Assembly (NCBI RefSeq): GCF_921292975.1
Contig: NZ_CAKLCM010000003.1
Coordinates: forward strand, 1-64,000
Direction: 5' to 3'
Length of the DNA: 64,000 nucleotides
Source of the DNA: Vibrio hippocampi
GTDB lineage: Bacteria > Pseudomonadota > Gammaproteobacteria > Enterobacterales > Vibrionaceae
Both the position numbers and the translations under genes were made by a program. The notes under the pieces were generated by a model. That model was not told where the DNA came from. It saw only the letters and a list, made by a program, of their open reading frames with translations, and made no database searches. Shown here piece by piece: positions 46,153 to 54,735 of this stretch; the first letter of the stretch is position 1, and every line of letters starts with the position of its first letter.

Positions 46153-48159
46153 CTACGCCTCAATCGTTAACCGACATTCTGCAAACTGATAGCAAATACG
46201 TTGCTTTTTCTGTGCCGTTTGTAACGTGAACTGCACCTCGTTATGCTTCCAAATGACCTCTTGTAATGAGTAACATTGCTCACTCGATAGATCATGTAAC
46301 ACCATCGCTTGCAGGCGTGGTGCTGTTGAGCGCAGTAATGCATAAGCCAAATCGGAAGTCGCTGGGTTATCCGGTGCGTAACCGACTAAGATCTCACACT
46401 CTGTCGCGCAGGCGATATGTTGATGATAGCCATGGGGTTGCTCTTCAATCGCATAGTGTAAGGTGTGCTGGCGACTTTTCTGATGACAATGCGTTTTGGT
46501 CATGTTGGCTAAGACCCCGGACAATGGGTTGGCGCAGACCTGCCAATGTTCCGATAATTGATGCTGACCTCTTACATGGTAAGTCAGATCCAGTTGTTGC
46601 TGATGTGGATTAGTGACTTGGTTTAATTCAATGTAGGCCTCACCAATACGGATGATGGTACGTCTAAAATGAATATCTTGATAAGCGTCACTATCCCAGT
46701 GTTCTAAGGTATGACTATCAACCGTCGCCGCAGGTTTGCTCCAATCGACTTGGCAATCGATAAGGCTATATTGTTCGGTGTTGCGATAACACAGTGTCTC
46801 CGGGTTAATCGGTGATTGATTTTGTTGATTCACAACCAGCGTGTTGTGCGTCGCGGAGTTTTTGTAATATCCGTAATGTAGCGGTGCGCCATAACCTGTC
46901 GTGCCCAGATCCGGTAAGATTTCTTTGCCCTGTTTGACGATAATCAATCCAAGTCGGTCGTAGTGATCATGTTCTCCGCCATAAGGGGAATGCTTGAGCA
47001 GCATCGTATGCTGATGTTCTGAATCATATTCTATGGTGATCCCCGCTTGTTCTGCGTGTAGCGACTGGCACTGTAGCGCTGCGGTTTGTGGCAGCGTATC
47101 TACGCCGTAGAGCAGGGCATCAATATTATTGCGGCGGATGTTGCGGTAAATGCTGGTGAGTGCTTGGGCAAATTCATCGCATGGATAGTGCTGGTAAGCG
47201 AACTCAAATAAATGGCTATGAGTAAGTTTTTCCTGACCCGCGATGCAGTCGTTAAGACGAGGAAAGTCTCCGGTATTCAAAACCAAGTTGAGTGGGAACT
47301 TGAGCATTTTTAAAAAATGGCGATTACTGCTGACCGAGTAGGGCGTGTTATAGGCCATTTTTTCAAAGTTGAGCAGCGCTTGCAGTGCGTAATAGTGATA
47401 GTGAATGGAGCCTTCAAACCACATTCCTTCCTCACTTGACCCATGATTGAGTTGGTAGTGGATGCCATAAGGCGTATTTAATGCGAAATCGAGATAGCTA
47501 TTATCATCAAGAATTAAACCAATCACACCAATGGTCGCATTGATCTTCATTTCATGGTTATGCAACTGTTTCGTGCGGTGCTGCATCAAAAACTCAGCAC
47601 CTTCACGCAATAATCTCTGCTCAATATAGACTTGCTGCTCGTCACTGAGTTCGGATTTAATAAAGTCATAGCCGCGGGCAAGATCGAGGTGGCAATTGGC
47701 TTCGCATAGGGTCTGTGCATTCGCTTTGCCCGGACCATTGTACGGGATGCCGCCATGAACTTGATACTCGGGGTAATATTGTGCCGAGAGCATTAATATC
47801 TCTGTCACTTTATCAAGATAGCGCTGTTCTCCGGTCAGTTGCCACAATAGCCCCAATTGATAGCAAGCTTTAGCATTCAATCCATTAAGCCAGCGCCACC
47901 ATGCGCCATCATAGGGCTCTCCCGTGAACGCTTTGTTATCAATAGGGCAGCAGTGCGAGGTCGGTTTATTACGATCCCACTGTAAACGCACGCCATGTTC
48001 AGGACAGAAATAGTAAAGGTTCCACGTCGCTCGACCATCAGGGGGCACCAAGGTATCACTTTCAAGTACCACCTGATTGTCTTGGATAAGTTGTTGTATT
48101 ATCTCATCGCTTGCGCGAGCTTTAATACGAGTCATTTGTTGAGAGGTAAATTGAATCAT
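46153..48159 (-). CDS. Heparinase II/III-fold polysaccharide lyase, substrate unknown
   Basis: The 668-aa product has the toroid plus beta-sandwich layout of heparinase II/III-like lyases. The N-terminal part has an unusual Cys/Trp-rich segment (YFCPEHGVRLQWD, then HCCPIDNKAFTGEPYDGAWW). The middle has QLHNHEMKINATIGVIGL (N-H motif), MWFEGSIHYHYYA, and the C-terminal domain has GGEHDHYDRLGL. No signal peptide, so it is cytoplasmic and probably acts exolytically on imported oligomers. It is not PL17; PL12, PL15 or PL21 or a new family are possible. It overlaps uxaC by ATGA, so it is translated with a glucuronate/galacturonate isomerase, which argues for a GlcA- or GalA-containing substrate. 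Confidence 0.8.
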   Translation of the reverse strand: MIQFTSQQMTRIKARASDEIIQQLIQDNQVVLESDTLVPPDGRATWNLYYFCPEHGVRLQWDRNKPTSHCCPIDNKAFTGEPYDGAWWRWLNGLNAKACYQLGLLWQLTGEQRYLDKVTEILMLSAQYYPEYQVHGGIPYNGPGKANAQTLCEANCHLDLARGYDFIKSELSDEQQVYIEQRLLREGAEFLMQHRTKQLHNHEMKINATIGVIGLILDDNSYLDFALNTPYGIHYQLNHGSSEEGMWFEGSIHYHYYALQALLNFEKMAYNTPYSVSSNRHFLKMLKFPLNLVLNTGDFPRLNDCIAGQEKLTHSHLFEFAYQHYPCDEFAQALTSIYRNIRRNNIDALLYGVDTLPQTAALQCQSLHAEQAGITIEYDSEHQHTMLLKHSPYGGEHDHYDRLGLIIVKQGKEILPDLGTTGYGAPLHYGYYKNSATHNTLVVNQQNQSPINPETLCYRNTEQYSLIDCQVDWSKPAATVDSHTLEHWDSDAYQDIHFRRTIIRIGEAYIELNQVTNPHQQQLDLTYHVRGQHQLSEHWQVCANPLSGVLANMTKTHCHQKSRQHTLHYAIEEQPHGYHQHIACATECEILVGYAPDNPATSDLAYALLRSTAPRLQAMVLHDLSSEQCYSLQEVIWKHNEVQFTLQTAQKKQRICYQFAECRLTIEA

Positions 48160-49592
48160 TGAACCGCCTCTTGTTTGTTCACTGATGGGAAATTGAAATA
48201 GTTCAGAGCGTTGTAGTAGCAGATGTTTTCTATGGTCATTTTGAGCAATGCCATATCGTTCGGGAGCTCACCTTGGTCAACCCATTCGGCTAATTTGTTA
48301 CACAGCACTCTGCGGAAGTATTCGTGGCGACTCATTGAAAAAATATTCCTCGAATCGGTTAACATGCCGATAAATCGACCTAAAGCACCGAGGTTTTTCA
48401 GCGTGGTCAGTTGAGCTTCCATGCCATCCTTGTGGTCGTTAAACCACCAAGCAGCACCCAACTGAATCTTGCCTGCTGCGCTGTCGCTGTCTTGAAACGC
48501 GCCGCTAATACTGGCTAGAACGCTATTATGTTCAGGATTCACACTGTAAATAATGGTTTTAGGCAGTTGCCGAGTGTCGTCGAGTGAATCCAATAAGCGG
48601 GTCAAGTTTTCCGCAATGCGTTGATCATTGATCACACTGAAACCTGTTCCCGCCCCGAGTGCGGCTTTACGTCTTGCGTTCACGTTGGGTAGCACTCCGA
48701 TGTGTAGTTGCATCGCCCACTCATTGTGGTGATAGAGCTTTCCCAGATAGGTAAATAGAAAACTCTTTAGCTGTATGACTTGTTCCGAAGTCAGGTCGCC
48801 ACCGCGTCGAAGCAGATCGAAGCACCGTTCCGCTTGCTGTTTGCTACATTGAGCAAAGGTGACGAGAGGCAGACCAAGATCGGCCAGTCGGCATCCCGTT
48901 GAGTGGAAAAACGCCACTCTTTTTTGGATAACGGATAAGTAGTCGTCGAGGGTGGCAATCTTTGTCTGTTCACACGTCTCCAATTGCGCGATGGTTTGCT
49001 CGATAGCTTGTGGATCGTCAATAGCAAACAGTTCGTCGGCGCGAAAGGTCGGTAGAACTTGGGTCGAACAGTGGTCTTGTTGAAGATGAATGTGGTATCG
49101 CAAATCGGAACAGGGAGAATCCGTGGTGCATAACGTGGTCACATTACATTGCTTGAGCACTTTTCGTGTACTGACCTGCTTGTCATTAAATTGAGGCTGG
49201 CACTCTGACCAGATTGCTTGTCCTGTGTGTTGACTGAGGGTTTTTGAGCAATTGAAGAAGCGCTTCAACTCAAGATGTGACCATTGATACAGCGGGTTAC
49301 CCAATAGGTAAGGCATACACTCAGTCCACTTTTGAAACTTCTCTTGATCACTGGCAGCACCAGTAATCCAATGCTCATCAATGCCATTCCATCTCATCGC
49401 CCGCCATACATAGTGATCCTTGTCTAACCAAGCTTGAGCAAGATTGGTCGCACAGTGATCTTCCCAGATCTCTTTTGCTTCAAGGTGATTGTGATAGTCA
49501 ATGATAGGCAAGGATGCGGCGTAGTCATGATATAAGTCAATCGCCAGAGGAGTAGAGAGTAAAAAGTGTTCACTGATGTAGGTATTGGACAT
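48156..49592 (-). CDS. uxaC: Uronate isomerase
   Basis: UxaC interconverts D-glucuronate with D-fructuronate and D-galacturonate with D-tagaturonate. The 478-aa amidohydrolase-fold product is the length of E. coli UxaC (470). It has the metal-binding IIDYHNHLEAKEIWED motif and typical segments YVWRAMRWNGI and YQWSHLELKRFF. It is upstream of the lyase gene and overlaps it by 4 bp (ATGA). A KdgR-type box lies 58 bp upstream of its start. Downstream enzymes for fructuronate or tagaturonate are not in this window. Confidence 0.93.
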   Translation of the reverse strand: MSNTYISEHFLLSTPLAIDLYHDYAASLPIIDYHNHLEAKEIWEDHCATNLAQAWLDKDHYVWRAMRWNGIDEHWITGAASDQEKFQKWTECMPYLLGNPLYQWSHLELKRFFNCSKTLSQHTGQAIWSECQPQFNDKQVSTRKVLKQCNVTTLCTTDSPCSDLRYHIHLQQDHCSTQVLPTFRADELFAIDDPQAIEQTIAQLETCEQTKIATLDDYLSVIQKRVAFFHSTGCRLADLGLPLVTFAQCSKQQAERCFDLLRRGGDLTSEQVIQLKSFLFTYLGKLYHHNEWAMQLHIGVLPNVNARRKAALGAGTGFSVINDQRIAENLTRLLDSLDDTRQLPKTIIYSVNPEHNSVLASISGAFQDSDSAAGKIQLGAAWWFNDHKDGMEAQLTTLKNLGALGRFIGMLTDSRNIFSMSRHEYFRRVLCNKLAEWVDQGELPNDMALLKMTIENICYYNALNYFNFPSVNKQEAVQ

Positions 49593-49649
49593 AGTTAAGT
49601 GACCCAGTTAAGCGACCTGTTAAGAGCGGATAACTAAAGTTACCATAAA

Positions 49650-49669
49650 AATAAAACGTCGGTTTGATT
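49650..49669. promoter_or_regulatory. KdgR box, uxaC
   Basis: AATAAAAC-GTCG-GTTTGATT has both halves of the KdgR operator with a single mismatch in symmetry. Confidence 0.7.
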
Positions 49670-49773
49670 TTAATGCGATCAATGTTTTAAAAATTAAGAA
49701 TTTTTGTTTCTATACATGCTTGACGATCACATAACCATGAATGTGGTGTTTATTTATACGAGATATAAGTAAA

Positions 49774-49793
49774 AATGAAACGGTATTTTAAAA
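49774..49793. promoter_or_regulatory. KdgR-box-like site, symporter 2
   Basis: AATGAAAC-GGTA-TTTTAAAA has a good left half and a weaker right half. Confidence 0.5.
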
Positions 49794-49833
49794 ATCAACT
49801 TTCGCGGTAACATACTTAGTTAAGGAGTATCAG

Positions 49834-51600
49834 ATGAATATCGATATGCTCGTTGTGGGCGTTTATTTCGTTTTTATGATCACGATAGGTGTGATCTTTA
49901 AACGCTTTGCTGGCAGTTCTACCAGTGATTACTTTCGTGGCGGCGGCAAAATGCTGTGGTGGATGGTGGGCTCCACCGCTTTTATGACACAGTTTAGTGC
50001 ATGGACGTTTACCGGGGCGGCGGGCAAAGCCTTTACTGATGGCTTTCCGATCATGGTCGTCTTTATGGCCAATGCCTTTGGCTTTTTGCTTTCGTGGTTA
50101 TTCTTTTCTTATCGCTTTCGACAAATGCGTGTTGTTACACCCATTGAAGGTGTTAGGCGTCGTTTTGGCGCAACCAATGAGCAAGTGTTTACTTGGGCGA
50201 CCATGCCAACCAGTATTATTTACACTGGTATTTGGTTAAACGGTTTGGCGCTATTTGTTAGTGCCGTATTCAAGGTAGATATTCAAACCACCATCATTGT
50301 CACGGGTCTTATTGTACTGTTTATTTCGGTCATTGGTGGCGCGTGGGGAGTTGTGGCGTCTGACTTTGTACAGATGGTGGTGATTATGTCAGTGACCGTG
50401 GTCTGTGCGGTGGCGGCGTTGATTAAAATTGGTGGTCCTTCAAACCTTATCGAACAATTTCCAGCGGATTCCATCATGGGCTCGAACATGAATTATAGCC
50501 TGCTGTTTTTCTCCTGGTTTATCTTTATGTTCGTCAAACAACTGCAAAACATTAACAACATGCAGGACTCTTATCGCTTTCTAACCGCGAAAGATTCAAC
50601 CAATGCCCGCAAAGCGGCACTGCTTGCCTTTGTGTTAATGCTGATTGGTCCAGCCATCTGGTTTTTACCGCCTTGGGTTACAGCCGTGTTCTATCCTGAT
50701 GCTGCGACTATCCATGCCGCAGCGCTGGGTAAAAAGTCTGCGGATGCGGTGTATTTGGTTTTTGTCGAAAATGTAATGCCCGTGGGCATGGTTGGTCTGC
50801 TGATGTCTGCGGTTTTTGCCGCCACGATGTCGTCTATGGACTCTGGGCTGAATCGTAACTCAGGTATTTTTGTCCGTAACTTCTATGCGCCAATATTGGA
50901 CAAACACGCCGATGACAAAAAATTGATGCGTGTGAGTCAGTTTGTGACGTTTGTTTTTGGTGTCTTAATCATTATGGTGGCGTTATTTATTAACTCATTG
51001 CGCGGCTTGAGTCTGTTCGATGCCATGATGTATGTCAGTACCTTGCTGCAAATGCCGATCTTAGTCCCACTGTTCTTCGGTATTTTTATTAAGAAGACGC
51101 CAGATTGGGCAGGCTGGGCAACCTTGGCGGTCGGTATGGTGGTGTCTTATCTTGTCAGTTTTGTTATCACTGCGGACGTTGTTGCCAATTGGCTGAACTT
51201 AGAAGTGCCATTTACTAGTCGTGAGGCCTCCGATCTTAAGGTGATGCTTGGTATTGTTGGTCACCTGTTTATCACTGGCGGATTCTTCTGCTTAACAACG
51301 AAGTTCTATAAACAGCCACAAGGTGAGCGTAAAGTAGAACTAGAGAGCTTCTGGAATGATGTTAACACACCAGTGATTGAAGAAGCGGGTCAAGATGAGA
51401 TAGACCGTCAGCAGAGAAACATGCTGGGTAAACTCATTTTAGTCTTCGGTAGTCTAGTGATGCTGATGGTATTGATACCGAATCCATTCTGGGGTCGTAT
51501 GGCGTTTGTGTTCTGTGGTGTGGTGATTGTGACCGTAGGCGGTTTGCTGCTGAAAAGCGCGAAGCGGACAGAGAGAGCCAGTGTTAATGCTACTGTCTAG
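49834..51600 (+). CDS. Sodium/solute symporter 2, probable oligouronide transporter
   Basis: The 588-aa SSS symporter is a paralogue of those at 26700 and 61819. It shares SDYFRGGGKMLWWMVGSTAFMTQFSAWTFTGAAG, MSAVFAATMSSMDSGLNRNSGIFV and the C-terminal NMLGKL segment. AAGGAG precedes the ATG. It diverges from uxaC and is preceded by a KdgR-like box, and so sits on the KdgR-controlled side. Its substrate could be oligouronide from the heparinase II/III-type pathway; this is inferred from position only. Confidence 0.88.
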   Translation: MNIDMLVVGVYFVFMITIGVIFKRFAGSSTSDYFRGGGKMLWWMVGSTAFMTQFSAWTFTGAAGKAFTDGFPIMVVFMANAFGFLLSWLFFSYRFRQMRVVTPIEGVRRRFGATNEQVFTWATMPTSIIYTGIWLNGLALFVSAVFKVDIQTTIIVTGLIVLFISVIGGAWGVVASDFVQMVVIMSVTVVCAVAALIKIGGPSNLIEQFPADSIMGSNMNYSLLFFSWFIFMFVKQLQNINNMQDSYRFLTAKDSTNARKAALLAFVLMLIGPAIWFLPPWVTAVFYPDAATIHAAALGKKSADAVYLVFVENVMPVGMVGLLMSAVFAATMSSMDSGLNRNSGIFVRNFYAPILDKHADDKKLMRVSQFVTFVFGVLIIMVALFINSLRGLSLFDAMMYVSTLLQMPILVPLFFGIFIKKTPDWAGWATLAVGMVVSYLVSFVITADVVANWLNLEVPFTSREASDLKVMLGIVGHLFITGGFFCLTTKFYKQPQGERKVELESFWNDVNTPVIEEAGQDEIDRQQRNMLGKLILVFGSLVMLMVLIPNPFWGRMAFVFCGVVIVTVGGLLLKSAKRTERASVNATV

Positions 51601-51654
51601 GTGATCAGTTCGAGGTTTAGGTGATGAATTCTAATCACTTGTACTCGTTAAAAT

Positions 51655-51686
51655 AAAAAAACTCGGCTATTGATGCCGAGTTTTTT
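51655..51686. terminator. Bidirectional terminator, symporter 2 / kdgR
   Basis: AAAAAACTCGGC (51655-51666) and GCCGAGTTTTTT (51675-51686) form a 12-bp stem that works in both directions. Confidence 0.92.
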
Positions 51687-51703
51687 ATTGATTGCTCTTG
51701 TGT

Positions 51704-52501
51704 CTATTCGACAGTCAATGGCATAGGGTAATGGTGAAAACCCAATTGCTCAGAGACGTTTTTACCTGCTTGGTGTAGCAGTGCAATGTAATCCTGTTTT
51801 TTGTCTTGTTCGAATCGAATGGTAGGAAAAGAGACTGAAATTGAGGCAATCGCGTGACCAAAGCGGTCATAGATTGGCACTGCGATACAGCGTAAGCCAG
51901 GTTCTTGCTCTTCGTTGTCTTCGCCAAAGCGCTCAACGCGCACCCGATCCAACTCTTCCATCACTTGCTCTGGTGTTTCGTGAGTGTTTGCCGTGTGCTT
52001 AATAAAGTCGACCGATTCGAGTAATTGCTTCGCTTCGTTGGGATCCATGTCGGCCATCATGACCTTACCAATTGCGGTGCTGTAGAGTGGGTTACGACGA
52101 CCAACGCGTGAATGCATGCGCAGGTGGTAAGTCGAATCTATTTTGTGAAGATACAAGATAGAGCCATCGTCAATACAGCCTAAATGCACTGTCTCGTTAA
52201 TAACATTAACTATCTTGCGCATCTCCGTGTCAGCAAGATCGATAAGATCGACATGTTCAAGCGCTTTTGAGCCAAGTTCGAACAGCTTTAGCGTCAACGC
52301 GTATTTATCAGCTTCGCCTTCCTGAACCACAATCCCAAGACCTTTCATTGTTTGTAAGAAACGATAGGTCGTCGCTTTGGACATCATTAAGCGTTGTGAC
52401 AGTTCAGAGACGCCTATCTCTTTCTGCTCACCAAGAGTTTGCAGGATGTTAAACACTTTAAGTACCGAAGATACGGCTTCTGGCTGAGTTGATTTTTCCA
52501 T
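51704..52501 (-). CDS. kdgR: IclR-family repressor KdgR
   Basis: KdgR represses pectin/uronate genes and is released by 2-keto-3-deoxygluconate. The 265-aa product aligns with E. coli/Dickeya KdgR over its whole length: VSSVLKVFNILQTLGE at the N-terminus, HTH ELSQRLMMSKATTYRFLQTM, then IGRRNPLYSTAIGKV-like and GEDNEEQEPGLRCIAVPIYDRFG. KdgR-type boxes occur in four intergenic positions around it. It is divergent from the dhuI-like gene. Confidence in the family and subfamily is high. Confidence 0.95.
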   Translation of the reverse strand: MEKSTQPEAVSSVLKVFNILQTLGEQKEIGVSELSQRLMMSKATTYRFLQTMKGLGIVVQEGEADKYALTLKLFELGSKALEHVDLIDLADTEMRKIVNVINETVHLGCIDDGSILYLHKIDSTYHLRMHSRVGRRNPLYSTAIGKVMMADMDPNEAKQLLESVDFIKHTANTHETPEQVMEELDRVRVERFGEDNEEQEPGLRCIAVPIYDRFGHAIASISVSFPTIRFEQDKKQDYIALLHQAGKNVSEQLGFHHYPMPLTVE

Positions 52502-52805
52502 ATTCCCTGATTCGCGTGACTAAAAACCTGGTCATTATAACGGCTATCTCTAATGTCGTCAGCCAAAAATTAAAAAGGGAGTTCATTTAATTTAAAACTA
52601 TTCTTTTGAGTAAGTTCAAAAAAACAAAATGAACACAAAGAAAAATAAAACGCTGGTTTATTTTACTGTTGTGTAACGAGCACTTCTGGGTATACTGGGT
52701 AGCATCTTGATGAATAGCGGATTCGAGTTTAACTTGACTTATGGTTAGGTAACGAATTTTATAACGAGTGATAGCGACTCTTGCGCTATCCACGGGAGTA
52801 GATAA
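52502..52805. promoter_or_regulatory. kdgR/dhuI divergent region
   Basis: AATAAAACGCTGGTTTATTT at 52644-52663 is the clearest KdgR box in the window. A weaker TTTAAAAC-like element lies at about 52588 near the kdgR start, so autoregulation is possible. A GGGAG ribosome site at 52796-52800 serves the plus-strand gene. Confidence 0.6.
52644..52663. promoter_or_regulatory. KdgR box, dhuI/kdgR
   Basis: AATAAAAC-GCTG-GTTTATTT; both half-sites are near-symmetric. Confidence 0.75.
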
Positions 52806-53444
52806 ATGAAAATTGCACTGATGATGGAAAACAGCCAAGCGGCGAAAAACCCAATGGTGGCAGGCGAGCTAAACGCCGTTGCGGGTGGTTTAGGTCATGA
52901 TGTTTATAATGTGGGCATGACGGATGAGAATGATCATCCGCTGACTTATATCCACTTGGGTATTATGGCCAGCATCCTGCTTAACTCAAAAGCGGTGGAT
53001 TTTGTGGTGACAGGTTGCGGCACGGGTCAGGGAGCGATGGCGGCGTCTAACTTACATCCAGGTGTTGTGTGCGGTTACTGTTTGGAGCCTTCGGATGCGT
53101 TTCTGTTTAATCAAATCAACAATGGCAACGCGATTTCTTTAGCGTTCGCTAAGGGGTTTGGTTGGGCTGGTGAGCTCAATGTTCGCTATATATTTGAAAA
53201 AGCTTTTACGGGTGAGCGCGGTGTCGGCTACCCAATCGAGCGAGCTGAACCTCAACAACGCAATGCCGCGATTTTAAACCAAGTAAAAGCGGCAGTGGCG
53301 AAAGATGTGGTTTCTTCACTGAAAGCGATTGATCAAGAGTTGGTTAAAACAGCGGTCACCAGTGTTCAGTTCCAAGAGTGTTTCTTCGCTCACTGCCAAG
53401 ATGAAGCGATCGCAAGCTATGTTCGTTCTCTGATTGAGTCGTAA
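52806..53444 (+). CDS. RpiB/LacAB-family isomerase, DhuI-like
   Basis: The 212-aa product is of the RpiB/LacA/LacB fold (MKIALMMENSQAAKNP at the start; VVTGCGTGQGAMAASN with Cys71 the likely base). In streptococci and others the RpiB-fold DhuI isomerises 4-deoxy-L-threo-5-hexosulose uronate, the product from unsaturated glucuronate, to 2,5-diketo-3-deoxygluconate, in place of the cupin KduI. Its partner kduD is the next gene, convergent. I infer this function from fold plus neighbours; a ribose-5-phosphate isomerase role is less likely at 212 aa with a long C-terminal extension. A KdgR box precedes it. Confidence 0.8.
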   Translation: MKIALMMENSQAAKNPMVAGELNAVAGGLGHDVYNVGMTDENDHPLTYIHLGIMASILLNSKAVDFVVTGCGTGQGAMAASNLHPGVVCGYCLEPSDAFLFNQINNGNAISLAFAKGFGWAGELNVRYIFEKAFTGERGVGYPIERAEPQQRNAAILNQVKAAVAKDVVSSLKAIDQELVKTAVTSVQFQECFFAHCQDEAIASYVRSLIES

Positions 53445-53478
53445 TAGCGTGATTTAAGATTCACCAGACTAAATTAAA

Positions 53479-53507
53479 ATAGCCCTATGTGTAATAGGGC
53501 TATTTTT
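53479..53507 (+). terminator. Terminator after the dhuI-like gene
   Basis: AATAGCCCTAT and ATAGGGCTATT form an 11-bp stem followed by T. Confidence 0.9.
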
Positions 53508-53540
53508 TCGTCAGTCTCTTTAGCGCTACTATTTATATGC

Positions 53541-53621
53541 CGTCATCCCTTCGAAGGAAGGGGGGCTTGTTACAAGCACGGTATGCGCTTGGGGTAGATT
53601 CCTTCCTACGAAGGAATGACG
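53541..53621. repeat. Imperfect 21-bp inverted repeat, possible miniature element
   Basis: CGTCATCCCTTCGAAGGAAG plus G (53541-53561) is inverted at 53601-53621 with two mismatches. The 39-bp centre holds a small CTTGT-T-ACAAG palindrome. It looks like a palindromic intergenic element of the MITE kind. Confidence 0.6.
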
Positions 53622-53723
53622 TGTAACTGTGAAATGACGTGTAATTGTGGAATGACGCGTGACTGTGGAGCGACGTGTAATTGCGGAACGACGTGTTACT
53701 TATGGGCTGACGTGCTGGTGCGG
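53616..53723. repeat. 18-bp degenerate tandem repeat, six units
   Basis: Units start at 53616, 53634, 53652, 53670, 53688 and 53706; the first is ATGACGTGTAACTGTGAA. Identity falls from left to right. The repeat is open in one frame (MTCNCx six-residue units) but has no ribosome site or end of its own and is treated as noncoding. Confidence 0.8.
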
Positions 53724-53761
53724 AACAACGTTGTCGCTAGCAATAACGTTATGTCCATGAC

Positions 53762-54523
53762 CTATCTTGCAAGCCAACCGCCGTCAACGGCGATGGTGTA
53801 GCCATTGATATAGTTCGCTGCGTCTGATGCCAAGAAAACACATGGACCCGCGAGGTCGTCGGGCGTTCCCCAGCGCTGTGCGGGGATGCGGTCAAGGATT
53901 TCTTGGTTGCGTTGGTTGTCGTTACGTAACGCTTCGGTGTTGTCGGTCGCCATATAGCCGGGTGCGATGCCGTTAACATTGATATTATGTTTGGCCCATT
54001 CGTTGGCCATGAGGCGGGTAAGCCCCATAATACCGCTCTTTGATGCCGTGTATGAAGGCACGCGGATACCGCCTTGATAAGACAGCATAGAGGCAATATT
54101 GATGATCTTACCGCCATCTCCCTGAGCAATAAATTGCTTGGCGACGGCTTGAGAGAGGAAGAATGCGGTTTTTAGATTGACGTCCATAACGTCATCCCAA
54201 TCTTGTTCGGTAAAGTCCACAGCATCGTTACGGCGAATGATACCTGCGTTGTTCACTAAGATATCCACTTTACCAAATTCACTCAACGTGGTTTCAATAA
54301 CCGAAGGAATATCGTCGGTTTTCATTAGATCGACGCGCTTGTCGATAAAGCGACGACCGCAGGCTTCGACCTGTTGCTGTGTCTCACTCGCCGCACTGCG
54401 ATTAACGCCGACAATATCACAACCCGCACTAGCAAGGGCGACGGCCATTGCTTGGCCAAGTCCTTTGTTACAACCGGTAACGATAGCGGTTTTACCAGAC
54501 AGATCGAAAGTGTTAAGAATCAT
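53762..54523 (-). CDS. kduD: 2-deoxy-D-gluconate 3-dehydrogenase KduD
   Basis: KduD reduces 2,5-diketo-3-deoxygluconate to 2-keto-3-deoxygluconate with NAD(P)H. The 253-aa short-chain dehydrogenase has the cofactor motif TGCNKGLG (16-23), NNAGI (91-95) and the catalytic S145, Y158 and K162. It starts MILNTFDLSGKTAIVTG, the usual KduD start. AAGGA precedes the ATG. A KdgR-type box lies about 110 bp upstream. In alginate routes an SDR also reduces DEH, so KduD could serve there as well. Confidence 0.9.
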   Translation of the reverse strand: MILNTFDLSGKTAIVTGCNKGLGQAMAVALASAGCDIVGVNRSAASETQQQVEACGRRFIDKRVDLMKTDDIPSVIETTLSEFGKVDILVNNAGIIRRNDAVDFTEQDWDDVMDVNLKTAFFLSQAVAKQFIAQGDGGKIINIASMLSYQGGIRVPSYTASKSGIMGLTRLMANEWAKHNINVNGIAPGYMATDNTEALRNDNQRNQEILDRIPAQRWGTPDDLAGPCVFLASDAANYINGYTIAVDGGWLAR

Positions 54524-54627
54524 AGCAAGTCCTTGGTTTATTTAGTGATGAATGACGCATGAATCGCCCATTGTCTCGACGATTTTCGCTACAAAAACAA
54601 TAACGAAAAATGGCGCATTTTGCAATA

Positions 54628-54647
54628 AATGAAACGATGTTTTGATT
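54628..54647. promoter_or_regulatory. KdgR box, kduD
   Basis: AATGAAAC-GATG-TTTTGATT lies 105 bp upstream of kduD, in the gap to the ABC operon terminator. Confidence 0.65.
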
Positions 54648-54668
54648 TTAAATTAGTTTATAGTTAAA

Positions 54669-54700
54669 CAAAAAAAGGAAGAGCCTTGGCTCTTCCTTTT
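54669..54700 (-). terminator. Terminator after the alginate-type ABC operon
   Basis: AAAAGGAAGAGCC (54673-54685) and GGCTCTTCCTTTT (54688-54700) form a 13-bp stem; the minus strand then reads T-rich. Confidence 0.92.
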
Positions 54701-54735
54701 GCTGATATCGACTATCTCAGATAGACGTTAAGGAT

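Larger units (their letters stand above)
49593..49833. promoter_or_regulatory. Divergent uxaC/symporter 2 control region
   Basis: AATAAAACGTCGGTTTGATT (49650-49669) is close to the uxaC start and AATGAAACGGTATTTTAAAA (49774-49793) is close to the symporter start. Both have the KdgR-box layout AATRAAAC-N4-half-site. Confidence 0.6.

Noticed and set aside
46153..48159. Calling the 668-aa lyase a third oligoalginate lyase (PL15 OalA type)
   Set aside because: I could not match it to the PL15 sequence I recall, and its coupling to uxaC and nearby KdgR boxes point elsewhere; family left open.
48538..48550. parS2-like palindrome inside uxaC
   Set aside because: One half-site has a mismatch (TTCACA) and it is far from the other sites; probably chance.
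53565..53577. CTTGTTACAAG as a TTGT-N3-ACAA operator
   Set aside because: The spacer is one base and it lies in a repeat element between convergent genes.
53616..53801. 61-codon frame with MTCNC repeats
   Set aside because: It is the translation of a degenerate 18-bp tandem repeat and lacks a ribosome site.
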